From contig JABFSN010000049.1 of assembly GCA_013140575.1 (NCBI GenBank), forward strand, positions 1-64,000: a stretch of DNA of 64,000 bases, given 5' to 3'. This document shows, piece by piece, positions 51,894-60,269 of the stretch. The notes under the pieces were generated by a model. That model ran no database searches. It saw only the letters and a program-made list of their open reading frames with translations, and was not told the DNA's origin. The position numbers and the translations under genes were made by a program. Every line of letters starts with the position of its first letter. Position 1 is the stretch's first letter. The stretch is from Phycisphaerales bacterium (GTDB lineage Bacteria > Planctomycetota > Phycisphaerae > UBA1845).

Positions 51894-53855
51894 ATGACAA
51901 ATCGAGCGACGACGGGCCCCGATTCTACTGACTCGAATGGCGGCGAACACGGCGCCCTCGACGATCGTTCTTCCGTCGGCGGCGGGATCGCGGCCGGCGA
52001 ACGCCCGCGGTTGTGGTCGCCGCGGCATTCGCTGTGGTTCGTGCTGGCGATCGTGCTGGCAGGCGTGCTGCGGCTCGTCGCGCTGGATCGCCATCCCGAG
52101 CCGGTCAACGAGGACGAACTTTCCAATATCTATGACGGGTGGAGCATCGCCGAAACGGGCGCGGACCGCGCCGGGCGGCGGTGGCCGATTCTGTGCCGGG
52201 GGTGGGGTCCGGGCGACAATCGGCCGGCGCTGATGGCCTGGCTCTGCGCGGGCGTGAGCGCGTTCACCGGGTTTTCGGTGGGTGGATGCCGTGCCGTGTC
52301 GGGCGTCGTCGGAACGATCACCGTCGCGCTGGTCGCATGGTGGGGCGTCGGCGTGGCCGGCCGGCGGATCGCGCTCCTGGGATCGCTGTTGCTGGCGGTC
52401 AGCCCGTGGCACCTGCTGTACTCGCGGCTCGCGCACGAGGGGACAGCGCTGCCGGGACTGTTCGCCGTCGCCATCGTTTTGTTGTTGCGATCAGCCGCTA
52501 TGGCGAACGATCGGGTGACGCATTCAACATGGCGATGGGCGGCGGCTGGACTGGTCATCGGCCTATCGACCAACGCCTACGGCGCAACGCGATTGACGGG
52601 ATTGCTGTTCGCGGTGTTGGCCGCGGCAGTGGTGGTGGCGTCGTGTTGGCGACGGGAATCGCGTCTGCGAAGTATGTTGGCGCCCGTCGGCGGCATTGCG
52701 TTCGGCGCGTTGATCGGCGCCGGGCCGCAAATCTGGGCGTCGTGGACCGACTACGACGCGTTCGTGGGTCGGGCGCGGATGACGCAGACGGCGTTTTTCG
52801 GCTGGTTGGACGCGGTGGAGACGATCGGGGGCAGCGTCGTGGCCAATCTGTCGCCGCGATACCTGTTCTACAGTTTCGGCGAGCCCGATCGGTTGGCCGC
52901 CGGCCGATGTTCAATCGTCGCGCTGCCCTTGTTTTACGCAGGGTTGATCTGGTTGTGCGTGCCGTGGAGTGGCATCCGTTGGTACGACCGCGTACTGCTG
53001 TTGGCCGGGCTGTTGATCTGCGCTTGTCCGCCGGCGTTCACGCGGGCGAATGTTCATTCGTTGCGCGCATCGGGCTGCGCTGTTCTGATTCCGATGATTT
53101 GCGTTGTCGGGCTGGTCCCATGGGGGCGATTGGGGGCGTGGATGATCGGGATGTCCGCAGGGAAAACTCCGGAATGGGCTGGGGGATTGCGCGGCGCGGG
53201 AAGGGACTCCCGCACCAGCGACCGGACCAGCGGCATCCACGGTCCGCCCGCCCTCCGGGCGGAAGGCAGGGAGGGCGGTATCCAGGGACTGAAGTCCCTG
53301 GCTAAAATCTCGCGCCCTCCGGGCGAAGCGTCGACGGCGTTGGGCGTATTTGCCCAAGTCGGCCGCTCGACGGCCGCGCATCGCGGTCGAGTGCAGAACA
53401 CCAACTCCGAAAAACGGGGTGATGCGATCGCCGACGCAGCGACGGCGGCGTGTGCGATGCTGATCCTAATCGCCGGGGCGTGGTACGTCGGGCGATTCAC
53501 CGGGGACGCCCACCTCCGGTCGGTGTTCCATCAACCGCACATGGTCGCGCTCGGCCGCTGGCTGACGCCACGGATGAACAACTACGATCGCGTCTATGTG
53601 GTCGCCCGCGGAAACCAGCCGGATATTTACCTGGCCGCGTTTACGGGCATGACGCCGCGCGAATTCCAGTCGGCGGAACGACCCGTCTGGGGCGAACGGA
53701 ACGAATACGCCCATCGGTTGAACCGGTTCCATATTGCGCGATTCCTGAAGGACGTGTACGATGACCGGCGCGCCGCGAACCCGAACGAACGATGGCTGGT
53801 GGTCGATGCCCATCGGACGATGATGCGGGAGCTGGGGCCGGCGCCGAACCGATAA
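51894..53855 (+). CDS. GT39-like polytopic glycosyltransferase with in-frame repeat insertion, 653 aa
   Basis: About ten hydrophobic segments. After the first (SLWFVLAIVLAGVLRLVALD) comes the acidic motif HPEPVNEDELSN, which matches the Asp/Glu loop of PMT/ArnT-type (GT39/GT83) enzymes that use polyprenyl-linked sugars. Residues about 420-512 are unlike the rest: a polar, Arg/Gly-rich segment between two membrane helices. It is encoded by 53155-53430, which contains the dispersed palindromes 53282-53301 and 53313-53325. The frame stays open, so the protein carries an insertion of roughly 85-90 residues. Donor and acceptor unknown. Confidence 0.75.
   Translation: MTNRATTGPDSTDSNGGEHGALDDRSSVGGGIAAGERPRLWSPRHSLWFVLAIVLAGVLRLVALDRHPEPVNEDELSNIYDGWSIAETGADRAGRRWPILCRGWGPGDNRPALMAWLCAGVSAFTGFSVGGCRAVSGVVGTITVALVAWWGVGVAGRRIALLGSLLLAVSPWHLLYSRLAHEGTALPGLFAVAIVLLLRSAAMANDRVTHSTWRWAAAGLVIGLSTNAYGATRLTGLLFAVLAAAVVVASCWRRESRLRSMLAPVGGIAFGALIGAGPQIWASWTDYDAFVGRARMTQTAFFGWLDAVETIGGSVVANLSPRYLFYSFGEPDRLAAGRCSIVALPLFYAGLIWLCVPWSGIRWYDRVLLLAGLLICACPPAFTRANVHSLRASGCAVLIPMICVVGLVPWGRLGAWMIGMSAGKTPEWAGGLRGAGRDSRTSDRTSGIHGPPALRAEGREGGIQGLKSLAKISRPPGEASTALGVFAQVGRSTAAHRGRVQNTNSEKRGDAIADAATAACAMLILIAGAWYVGRFTGDAHLRSVFHQPHMVALGRWLTPRMNNYDRVYVVARGNQPDIYLAAFTGMTPREFQSAERPVWGERNEYAHRLNRFHIARFLKDVYDDRRAANPNERWLVVDAHRTMMRELGPAPNR
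53243..53328. repeat. Dispersed palindrome module inside the GT39-like gene
   Basis: Contains CGCCCGCCCTCCGGGCGG (53243-53260), CCAGGGACT-GA-AGTCCCTGG (53282-53301) and CGCCC-TCC-GGGCG (53313-53325). The segment 53282-53328 is 43/47 identical to intergenic 6690-6736. Here it is translated (QGLKSLAKISRPPGE). Confidence 0.85.
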
Positions 53856-53872
53856 AAAAGGGGACACAATCA

Positions 53873-54355
53873 ATGACGCAGGACAGATCAAGACGGGAAC
53901 TGTTGGGCGCGACCGGCGTGGCCGCCGCGGCCGCGGTCGTCGGTGGCGCCTCGGGCACGGCGTTGGCCAGTGACGAAAAGCGGGCGAAACGGATCGTGCC
54001 GGGCAGTCCGTCGCCGGCGTTTTCCAAGGCAACGGTTTTCGGGGGGCTGGTTTTTCCGGCCGGAGTGGTCGGACGCACGCCCGACGGCGTCATGGTGACC
54101 GGCGATTTCGACGCCCAGTGCCGTCAGACGCTGATCAATTTGAAGGCCTCGGTGGAGGCGGCCGGGGCGACCATGGAAAACGTGTTGCAATGCACGTGTT
54201 TCCTGACCGACCTGGCCGACTTCGCGACGTTCAACAAGGTGTTCATGGAGTTTTTTCCGAAGGACCCGCCGGCACGATCCACGGTCGTGGTCAAGGACAT
54301 GGTCGTGCAGGGGGCAAAAATCGAGATCGATTGTGTGGCGTGTCTGCCGGATTGA
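53873..54355 (+). CDS. Tat-exported RidA-family protein, 160 aa
   Basis: The N-terminus MTQDRSRRELLGATGVAAAA is a twin-arginine signal. The mature part is a RidA/YjgF domain: DFDAQCRQTLINLKASVEAA, VLQCTCFLTDLADFATFN, and PPARSTVVV with the Arg that contacts the substrate carboxylate in RidA. RidA deaminates reactive imines or enamines in the cytoplasm, so an exported member is uncommon and may have a different substrate. AAAGGGGA precedes ATG 53873. Confidence 0.85.
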   Translation: MTQDRSRRELLGATGVAAAAAVVGGASGTALASDEKRAKRIVPGSPSPAFSKATVFGGLVFPAGVVGRTPDGVMVTGDFDAQCRQTLINLKASVEAAGATMENVLQCTCFLTDLADFATFNKVFMEFFPKDPPARSTVVVKDMVVQGAKIEIDCVACLPD

Positions 54356-54378
54356 AAACTGGTTGCGGAAGGGGCGAA

Positions 54379-54467
54379 CGTGGCACGGGCATCTTGCCCG
54401 TGGTCTTGAATTGTGCGCGCCGGTGGTCGCTGGAGCGGCAAGACATGGGCTGGAAGCCCATGCCACG
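54379..54467. repeat. Paired-hairpin (REPIN-like) element, 89 bp
   Basis: Ends CGTGGCACGGGC (54379-54390) and GCCCATGCCACG (54456-54467) are inverted copies with one mismatch. Inside are CACGGGCA-TCT-TGCCCGTG (54384-54402) and CATGGGCT-GGA-AGCCCATG (54444-54462). Same terminal sequence as 12328-12445. It fills the gap between the convergent RidA and HslV-like genes. Confidence 0.85.
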
Positions 54468-54470
54468 GGA

Positions 54471-55040
54471 TTATTTGGGCACATCGAGGATTTCAATGGG
54501 GCCGCCGCACCCGTCGTCGTAACGGATCGCGGTCAGAACGGCCTGTTCGGCGAGCTCGCGGGCGCTGCTGACCCGCGATGACAGGGCGTGAAGCGCGCCG
54601 TAGGCGTATTGCGAGCCGCTGCCGATGGCGCAGAACTCCCGATGCCGCCAGACCGTCAGATTGCCGTGGACGTCGAATATGCCGTGGCGGTTGGCCAGCA
54701 GGAATGACGAATCGAGATCGCCGAACGGCGAATCGGCCCCCTCGCGTTGTTCGCGGACGAACGGATAGCGGGCCCGCAGCGTCTTCCAAAACCGCAGGAA
54801 GAATTCGAAGATCATCTCCTCGCTCTTCAACGCCGCGCCGCGCTGCTTGGCGAGGTAGTGCGCGAATATATTCTGATAGACCGACCACCCGGCCAAACCG
54901 ATCAGGTTGGAACCGAAACGGCGGATTTTCGACCGGCCGACGAGGTTCTCGGTGTAGTCTTTTTGCGGCCCGGTCAAATAAAGGGTGTCGGCGGCCATGC
55001 AGGTACGCCCGCGTTTGGTGACGGCGACGACGACGGACAT
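54471..55040 (-). CDS. HslV-like Ntn-hydrolase peptidase with Ser1, 189 aa
   Basis: After Met removal the first residue is Ser1 (MSVVVAVTKRGRTCMAAD), with Asp17 in MAAD17 and a Lys in GRSKIRRF matching HslV Asp17 and Lys33 (shifted by a short insertion). The region FCAIGSGSQYAYGALHAL corresponds to AIGSGGxxA of HslV. Bacillus CodW is a precedent for Ser1 in this family. AGGAG upstream sets ATG 55040. No hslU ATPase gene is adjacent, so partner and substrates are open. Confidence 0.82.
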   Translation of the reverse strand: MSVVVAVTKRGRTCMAADTLYLTGPQKDYTENLVGRSKIRRFGSNLIGLAGWSVYQNIFAHYLAKQRGAALKSEEMIFEFFLRFWKTLRARYPFVREQREGADSPFGDLDSSFLLANRHGIFDVHGNLTVWRHREFCAIGSGSQYAYGALHALSSRVSSARELAEQAVLTAIRYDDGCGGPIEILDVPK

Positions 55041-55204
55041 CGAGTTCTCCTGATAGAATCGGGGAACCGTCGGACGCACGGCGACCGGCGATGGCACCTT
55101 ATCCGACGGCGGCGGCCGAACGTCAAGGGGAAACGCGGGAAAGGCGAAACGTCGAAAAGCGAAAGGTGAAAGGTGCGGCGGTCGAAGTGGGGCAGGGTGG
55201 CGAA

Positions 55205-56785
55205 ATGAACAGGCGAGTCGTCCGAACCTGCCGCGCGGTTGCCGTCAGCCTGGTCGTCGGGCTGACGGCGCCGGCGGCGCGGGGCGAGACCATCACCGTG
55301 TCGGCCGCGGCCAGCCTGACCGACGCCATGAACGCGATCCGCGATTCGTTCGTGCGCGAGCACCGCGCCATCACCGTGGATTTGAATTTCGGCGCGTCCA
55401 ATCACCTGCAACGGCAGATCGAGGCCGGCGCCGGACGCGGCGTGGACGTATTTGCGTCGGCGGGTGACGCGCCGATGGATGCGTTGATTGCGACCGGGCT
55501 GGTCGACGCGGCCGATCGTCACGTGTTCGCCATCAACACCCTGGTGCTGGTCTGTCCACCCGAAAATCCGACCGAAATCGCGTCGTTTGACGCATTGACG
55601 CGCGATTCAGTTCGCCGAATCGCGCTGGGGGCGGCGGAAACGCCTGTGGGACGATACAGCCGGCAATCGTTGGAACATTTGGGGATATCAGGCGCCGTCG
55701 AAAAGAAAGTGGTCTACGCGATCCACGTCCGGCAGGCGCTCGATTACGTCATGCGCGGAGAGGTCGACGCCGCGCTCGTTTTCGCGACGGACGCTGCGTC
55801 GGCAGGAAGTGGCGTCGTCGTCGCGGCGACGGCCGATCCGTCGTGGCACGAACCGATCCGGTATCCGATCGCGGTGTTGCGGAATAGCGCGCACCCGGCG
55901 GCGGCGCGGGCGTTCACGGCGTTCGTCCTGTCCGGCGCGGGGCAGCTCGTGCTGCACACGCATGGATTCGGGTCGGCGTCGAGCGGCACGAACGACGGCG
56001 TGGCGTCAATGGACGAAGTGAACCCGCCGGCGGAGTCGGTCACGGGGTATCCGGCGTCGAATGTCGGTGACATGGGACTGAATGGGCATGAATCCCGCGG
56101 CGGCGGATGGCGCGACATCTGGACGGCGATGAAGCTCTCGATCATCGCGTCCGTCGGGGCGATGGTAATTGTCGTGCCGGTGGGAACGGCATTGGGATTG
56201 TTGCTGTCGCGGCGGCGATTCATCGGGCGGGAACTGCTCGACGCGGTGCTGACGTTGCCGATGATCCTGCCCCCGACGGTGACGGGATACTATCTGATCG
56301 TGTTGTTCGCGTCGGCGTCGCCGGTCGGGCGATTGCTTGAATCAGCGACGGGAATTCGCGTCGTTCTGACCATGTGGGGGGCGACAATGGCGTCGGCCGT
56401 GGTCGCCCTTCCGCTGATGGTTCGGTCGGCACGGGCGGCGTTTGACGGCGTGGATCGCGACATGGAATTGGCGTCGTACACGCTGGGCAGGCGGCGTGTG
56501 CGGACGTTTTGGGCCGTGACCCTGCCGCTGGCCCGCAACGGCCTGCTGGCCGGGGCGGTCTTGAGTTTCGCCCGGGCGATCGGCGAATTCGGAGCCACGT
56601 TCATGCTCGCGGGGATCATCCCCGGCCGGACCATGACCATGCCCAGCGCCATTTTTCACGCATTCACCAACCACGACGACGGCATGGTTCAGACGTTGGT
56701 GTTGATTCTGACGCTGTTTTCGGTGGCCGTCATCTACCTGACAAACCGCTTGAATGTGCGTTTGACCGTTCGGGCCGCGGAATAA
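55205..56785 (+). CDS. Molybdate ABC transporter, ModA-ModB fusion, 526 aa
   Basis: Residues about 1-22 are a signal peptide; 23-250 are a ModA-type binding protein (TITVSAAASLTDAMNAIRD, FGASNHLQRQIEAGAG, DVFASAGDAPMDALI). After a linker, residues about 300-526 are a ModB permease with five hydrophobic segments, LPMILPPTVTGYYLIV and the EAA-loop sequence ARAIGEFGATFMLAG. The binding protein is therefore tethered to the permease. AGGGTGGCG precedes ATG 55205. modC starts 6 bases later. The divergent 164-base upstream gap has a run of GAAA-rich purine motifs (55128-55175) but no molybdenum-riboswitch fold that I can recognise. Confidence 0.88.
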   Translation: MNRRVVRTCRAVAVSLVVGLTAPAARGETITVSAAASLTDAMNAIRDSFVREHRAITVDLNFGASNHLQRQIEAGAGRGVDVFASAGDAPMDALIATGLVDAADRHVFAINTLVLVCPPENPTEIASFDALTRDSVRRIALGAAETPVGRYSRQSLEHLGISGAVEKKVVYAIHVRQALDYVMRGEVDAALVFATDAASAGSGVVVAATADPSWHEPIRYPIAVLRNSAHPAAARAFTAFVLSGAGQLVLHTHGFGSASSGTNDGVASMDEVNPPAESVTGYPASNVGDMGLNGHESRGGGWRDIWTAMKLSIIASVGAMVIVVPVGTALGLLLSRRRFIGRELLDAVLTLPMILPPTVTGYYLIVLFASASPVGRLLESATGIRVVLTMWGATMASAVVALPLMVRSARAAFDGVDRDMELASYTLGRRRVRTFWAVTLPLARNGLLAGAVLSFARAIGEFGATFMLAGIIPGRTMTMPSAIFHAFTNHDDGMVQTLVLILTLFSVAVIYLTNRLNVRLTVRAAE

Positions 56786-56791
56786 CCGACC

Positions 56792-57880
56792 ATGTTGGTT
56801 GTCGACATTCAAAAACGCATCGGGACCATCGACTTGACCGTGCGGTTCGAGCACCGCGCGGGCATTCTGATCCTGTTCGGCCCGAGCGGCGCCGGCAAGA
56901 CGACGACGCTGCGCGTGATCGCGGGCATGGATCGTCCGGACAGCGGCGAGATCGCATTGGACGGTCGGACGATGTTCTGCGGTCGGCGGGGCATCAACGC
57001 GGCCGTTCAATCGCGGCGCTTCGGGTTCATTTTTCAACACCACAACCTGTTCCCGCACATGACCGTCCGGCAGAACATCGCCTACGCGGCCAACGACGCC
57101 GCGCCCATCGCGCATTGGCTGGATCGATTCAACGTGGGGCATCTCGCCGACCGCTATCCGGCGCGATTGTCGGGCGGCGAGAAGCAGCGCGTCGCATTGA
57201 TCCGCTCGCTGGCCGCCCAACCGCGATTGCTATTGCTGGACGAACCGATGTCATCGGTCGATGTGGCCACGCGGCAGGTGCTGATGGAGGAACTACGCGC
57301 CGTTCAGCGCGACACCGGCGTCCCGATGATCTACGTGACCCACGAGATCGCGGAGGCCTATCGCCTCGGCGATCGGGTGCTGGTGCTGGACCGCGGGCGG
57401 GTGATTCATGACGGCGTGCCCATCGACGTGTTGCAGACCCCGACGAGCAGTTCGTTGGCCGGCTTGTCCGGCGCCGAAAACATTATTCGCGGCGTGGTCG
57501 ACGCCCATCATCCCGACGACGACACCACCGACCTGCGCGTCGATGGCGTCGTGCTGCACGTCCCGCACTGCTCGACCGCCGTCGGATCGCCCGCCGTCGT
57601 CGCAGTCCGGCCGGAAGACATTCTGATCGCCCGCCACGCGGTGACCGAAACCAGCGCCCGCAATCAACTCCGCGGTGTCGTCGTCGGCATTCAGCAGGAT
57701 CGCCTGCCGCTGGTCCGCGTAAAGATTGAAAACGGCCCGACGCTCCGCGCCCGCGTCACCCGGCGTTCGATCGCATCGCTGGAACTAAACCAGGGCGCGA
57801 CGGTGTACCTGGTGATCAAGGCCTGGGCGTTTCACGTGGTCGATGACGAGATCACTCACGATCCCTCACCGTTGAAATGA
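56792..57880 (+). CDS. modC: Molybdate ABC transporter ATPase, 362 aa
   Basis: ATPase of the transporter: Walker A GPSGAGKTTTLRV (about residues 30-42), Q-loop FIFQHHNLFPHMTV, signature LSGGEKQRVALIRSLA, Walker B LLLLDEPMSSVD and switch His in VTHE. The C-terminal 60 residues form a TOBE/Mop-type ligand-binding domain, as in ModC. Six bases after the modAB fusion. Specificity for molybdate rather than tungstate is by family only. Confidence 0.9.
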   Translation: MLVVDIQKRIGTIDLTVRFEHRAGILILFGPSGAGKTTTLRVIAGMDRPDSGEIALDGRTMFCGRRGINAAVQSRRFGFIFQHHNLFPHMTVRQNIAYAANDAAPIAHWLDRFNVGHLADRYPARLSGGEKQRVALIRSLAAQPRLLLLDEPMSSVDVATRQVLMEELRAVQRDTGVPMIYVTHEIAEAYRLGDRVLVLDRGRVIHDGVPIDVLQTPTSSSLAGLSGAENIIRGVVDAHHPDDDTTDLRVDGVVLHVPHCSTAVGSPAVVAVRPEDILIARHAVTETSARNQLRGVVVGIQQDRLPLVRVKIENGPTLRARVTRRSIASLELNQGATVYLVIKAWAFHVVDDEITHDPSPLK

Positions 57881-57962
57881 TCTCCCCGATTGGGGCAATG
57901 GCGAATTGCTGCCCTGAACGCAAACGGCTACGATATTGGTCCGGGCGACGCGGAGGGTTCCG

Positions 57963-59345
57963 ATGGCTTTGGACCTGATAGTCACTAGCAAGAAGCTTGC
58001 GAAGCTATTGAAGCAAGCTGCCCAGCTGTGTGAATTCGACGGGGACTACGCTCCAGCTAAACCGGCCTTCGATGATGTAATCTCTCATTTCAATCATCAC
58101 ATTCGTGAACTCCGCAAAGCCCATCCAGCGCATTTCGCTGAGGTCGAGGCGCTGACGTCGTTACCTCGCATGGGCGGCGATCTATTAGTCTGCAATCGGA
58201 TTGAATATGTTCTGGAGGCGATCACCCAATTGATACAGACTTCCGAGAAGTCCGCGATTGGCGAGGCGGCCAAACGGGCTTCGGCAGTGACCAGGGAGCA
58301 AATCGGGCCCTGGACAATCGTGAAGCAACTACCCGGCGGAGGGCAAAGCACAACATGGCTTGTTATTGGGGATGAGAGCTTGGGCGATGAACGATTCGTT
58401 TTGAAGCGGCTGCGAGGCGACGACTCCAAGGCCTTAAACCGCTTCAAATCCGAGATCGAAGCGTGCAAGAGCTTGAACCATCCGAACATTGTGAAGATTG
58501 TTGACTATACACTTGACGGAGCTCCGCCATACATGGTTAGCGAGTTCTGCGAGTCAGGGGCGCTCGACCACTATCCGCGGTTGAATACAATGAGCGAACT
58601 GGAACGGCTTCGGCTGTTCGCAAGCATATCCGAAGGCGTAGCGTGCGCGCACGACCGCAAAATCGTGCATCGGGACTTGAAGCCGGGAAATATCTTCGTT
58701 CGCGGCGATGGCGCGCGCGTTGTCGGTGACTTTGGAATATGCTTTCTACAAGATGGTCATTTACGCGACACGTCCACAAACGAGCGCGTCGGACCAAGGT
58801 ACTTCATGGCTCCCGAACTGGCGGAAGGGCGGGCAGACCCCATCATGCCCGCTTCCGATGTCTACTCCCTCGGCAAGCTCCTGTATTGGTTGATGCGTAA
58901 CGACGGCCGCATTTTCGATCGCGAAAGGCATCGGCTTCCAGAATGGGACTTGACGAAGACAATGCCGTCAACGGCGACGACGCTCGTATACGATTTGCTG
59001 GACAAGTGCATTGTGGAGAGCCCCGGCGCACGGATTCCATCGGCCCGTGGAGTGGCCGATCAAACCCATACGATTGTTCAACGACTTGAAGCCGGTGGGC
59101 GACCGACAGACTTGGGTGTTCCGTCGCGGTGCGTATGGTGTGGGATGGGCGAATACAAGGTCCACGCGGACGACGAATATGTGACGAAGCAGGACTACAA
59201 CAGCCGTCACGTCGAAGACCTTGGACTAAAGTCCGAAGGAGATGGCAATTCTTCCTGGATTATCTTGATTTGCAATTACTGCGGGAATATCCAGATGTTT
59301 CGTCCGGGCTTTTTGCATGTTCGCCAAAATTGGAGACGTCCCTGA
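57963..59345 (+). CDS. Ser/Thr protein kinase with C-terminal zinc ribbon, 460 aa
   Basis: ATG 57963 follows GGAGG. Residues 1 to about 110 are a helical domain of no known family. The kinase domain (about 114-375) is complete: LPGGGQSTTW glycine loop, VLKRL Lys, RFKSEIEACKSLNH Glu, HRDLKPGNIF, DFG and MAPE. Two CxxC pairs at 390-393 (CVWC) and 437-440 (CNYC) would form a zinc ribbon. No membrane segment, unlike most planctomycete PknB-type kinases. GC content is visibly lower than that of modC, and no phosphatase or FHA partner is adjacent, suggesting transfer or a stand-alone role, perhaps stress or phage response (speculative). Confidence 0.85.
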   Translation: MALDLIVTSKKLAKLLKQAAQLCEFDGDYAPAKPAFDDVISHFNHHIRELRKAHPAHFAEVEALTSLPRMGGDLLVCNRIEYVLEAITQLIQTSEKSAIGEAAKRASAVTREQIGPWTIVKQLPGGGQSTTWLVIGDESLGDERFVLKRLRGDDSKALNRFKSEIEACKSLNHPNIVKIVDYTLDGAPPYMVSEFCESGALDHYPRLNTMSELERLRLFASISEGVACAHDRKIVHRDLKPGNIFVRGDGARVVGDFGICFLQDGHLRDTSTNERVGPRYFMAPELAEGRADPIMPASDVYSLGKLLYWLMRNDGRIFDRERHRLPEWDLTKTMPSTATTLVYDLLDKCIVESPGARIPSARGVADQTHTIVQRLEAGGRPTDLGVPSRCVWCGMGEYKVHADDEYVTKQDYNSRHVEDLGLKSEGDGNSSWIILICNYCGNIQMFRPGFLHVRQNWRRP

Positions 59346-59625
59346 TCTGGTCGGGTGGCCCATTCTTTGCGATAGCAAAGCGTGGGGTCACGATGCTCGA
59401 ACGGAGCGGGCGGCGTCCAGGCGTGAAACGTGTACGATTCCATTCGTCACGAGGCGTTGTGGATTGGTCACACCGGTCGAATACCACCGCTGGCCCCCGT
59501 CGTCGTCGCGTCGAATCATCGTAACCCGGCGACGCATACGCCGCCGCATCGCTGCGCGATGGACGGGACGCCCGGCACTCGGATGAAATCCGCGGACTTC
59601 GGCGTGTCGGCCGTGCAACCCATCA

Positions 59626-59859
59626 GGCCGAAGGCCTGTTCGTTCGTAGCCGGGGGTGGAGGTCGCGGGAGCGACCGACACCCCCGGAATGCCGCCCGCG
59701 TAGAATCCGACCCCGTAGGGGTCGTCGTGGCGTCGTGCGTTGGGTTGTCGTAATGACGACCACCCCGTCGGGGTGGAATGGACTGCGACGATCGACGTAC
59801 CGGGGGTCGCGTTGCGCTTGACCCCCGGCTACGGACGACGAGACCTTCGGCCTCGATGC
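59626..59859. repeat. Long inverted-repeat (MITE-like) element, about 234 bp
   Basis: The left end (AGGCCGAAGGCCTG ... GTAGCCGGGGGT) and the right end (ACCCCCGGCTACG ... GACCTTCGGCCTC) are imperfect inverted copies over about 33 bases. Internal hairpins: CCGGGGGTG/CACCCCCGG enclosing GGTCGC-GGGA-GCGACC (59650-59687), CGACCCC-GTA-GGGGTCG (59708-59724), CCACCCC-GTC-GGGGTGG (59760-59776) and CCGGGGGTC/GACCCCCGG (59800-59828). The right end touches the stop of the PIN gene at 59859. The rest of the gap 59346-59625 shows nothing. Confidence 0.8.
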
Positions 59860-60269
59860 TACGAAGCGAACGGGTTAATGATTTCGAGGTCTCCGGGCGG
59901 GGGTCGGCCCGGGAGGTCCTCGGTATACAGACGCGTGACACCCGCCTCCAGACACGCGCCGACCAGCATCGCGTCCCAGAACGACCACTGCTGTTCGACG
60001 TGCAGCACGCGAGCGCGTTGGAGCACGGTCGGCGACGGAACAATCAGCCCGTAGGTCTCCACGAATTGGGCGAGCAAGTTCCAGGCTTGGACCGGCGCAA
60101 GTCCATGCGCTGCGAGCTTGCGCGAACTGGCCACGAATTCGGCGGCCGCCTGCCACAGCAAGACGCCGTCGGGAGCGCCGTGCAGCACTTGCGTGGCGAT
60201 CGATTGTTTTCGGGCGTCGCGAGCGTCCGCGGCATAAAGTAGGATGTTGGTGTCGAAGGTGACGATCAC
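59859..60269 (-). CDS. PIN-domain toxin (VapC-like), 136 aa
   Basis: PIN ribonuclease fold: VTFDTNILLYAADA with the first Asp, an internal Glu in AAAEFVASSRK, and QWSFWDAMLVGACLEAG plus LYTEDLPG for the last acidic residues; the usual four metal ligands are accounted for. GTG start overlaps the upstream antitoxin stop (GTGA), the typical antitoxin-toxin order. Its stop codon lies at the edge of a long inverted-repeat element. Cleavage target (tRNA, rRNA or mRNA) is not visible. Confidence 0.88.
   Translation of the reverse strand: MIVTFDTNILLYAADARDARKQSIATQVLHGAPDGVLLWQAAAEFVASSRKLAAHGLAPVQAWNLLAQFVETYGLIVPSPTVLQRARVLHVEQQWSFWDAMLVGACLEAGVTRLYTEDLPGRPPPGDLEIINPFAS

Noticed and set aside
55041-55204. 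Molybdenum-cofactor riboswitch upstream of the transporter genes
   Set aside because: No multi-stem structure of that kind could be traced; only a GAAA-rich tract is visible.
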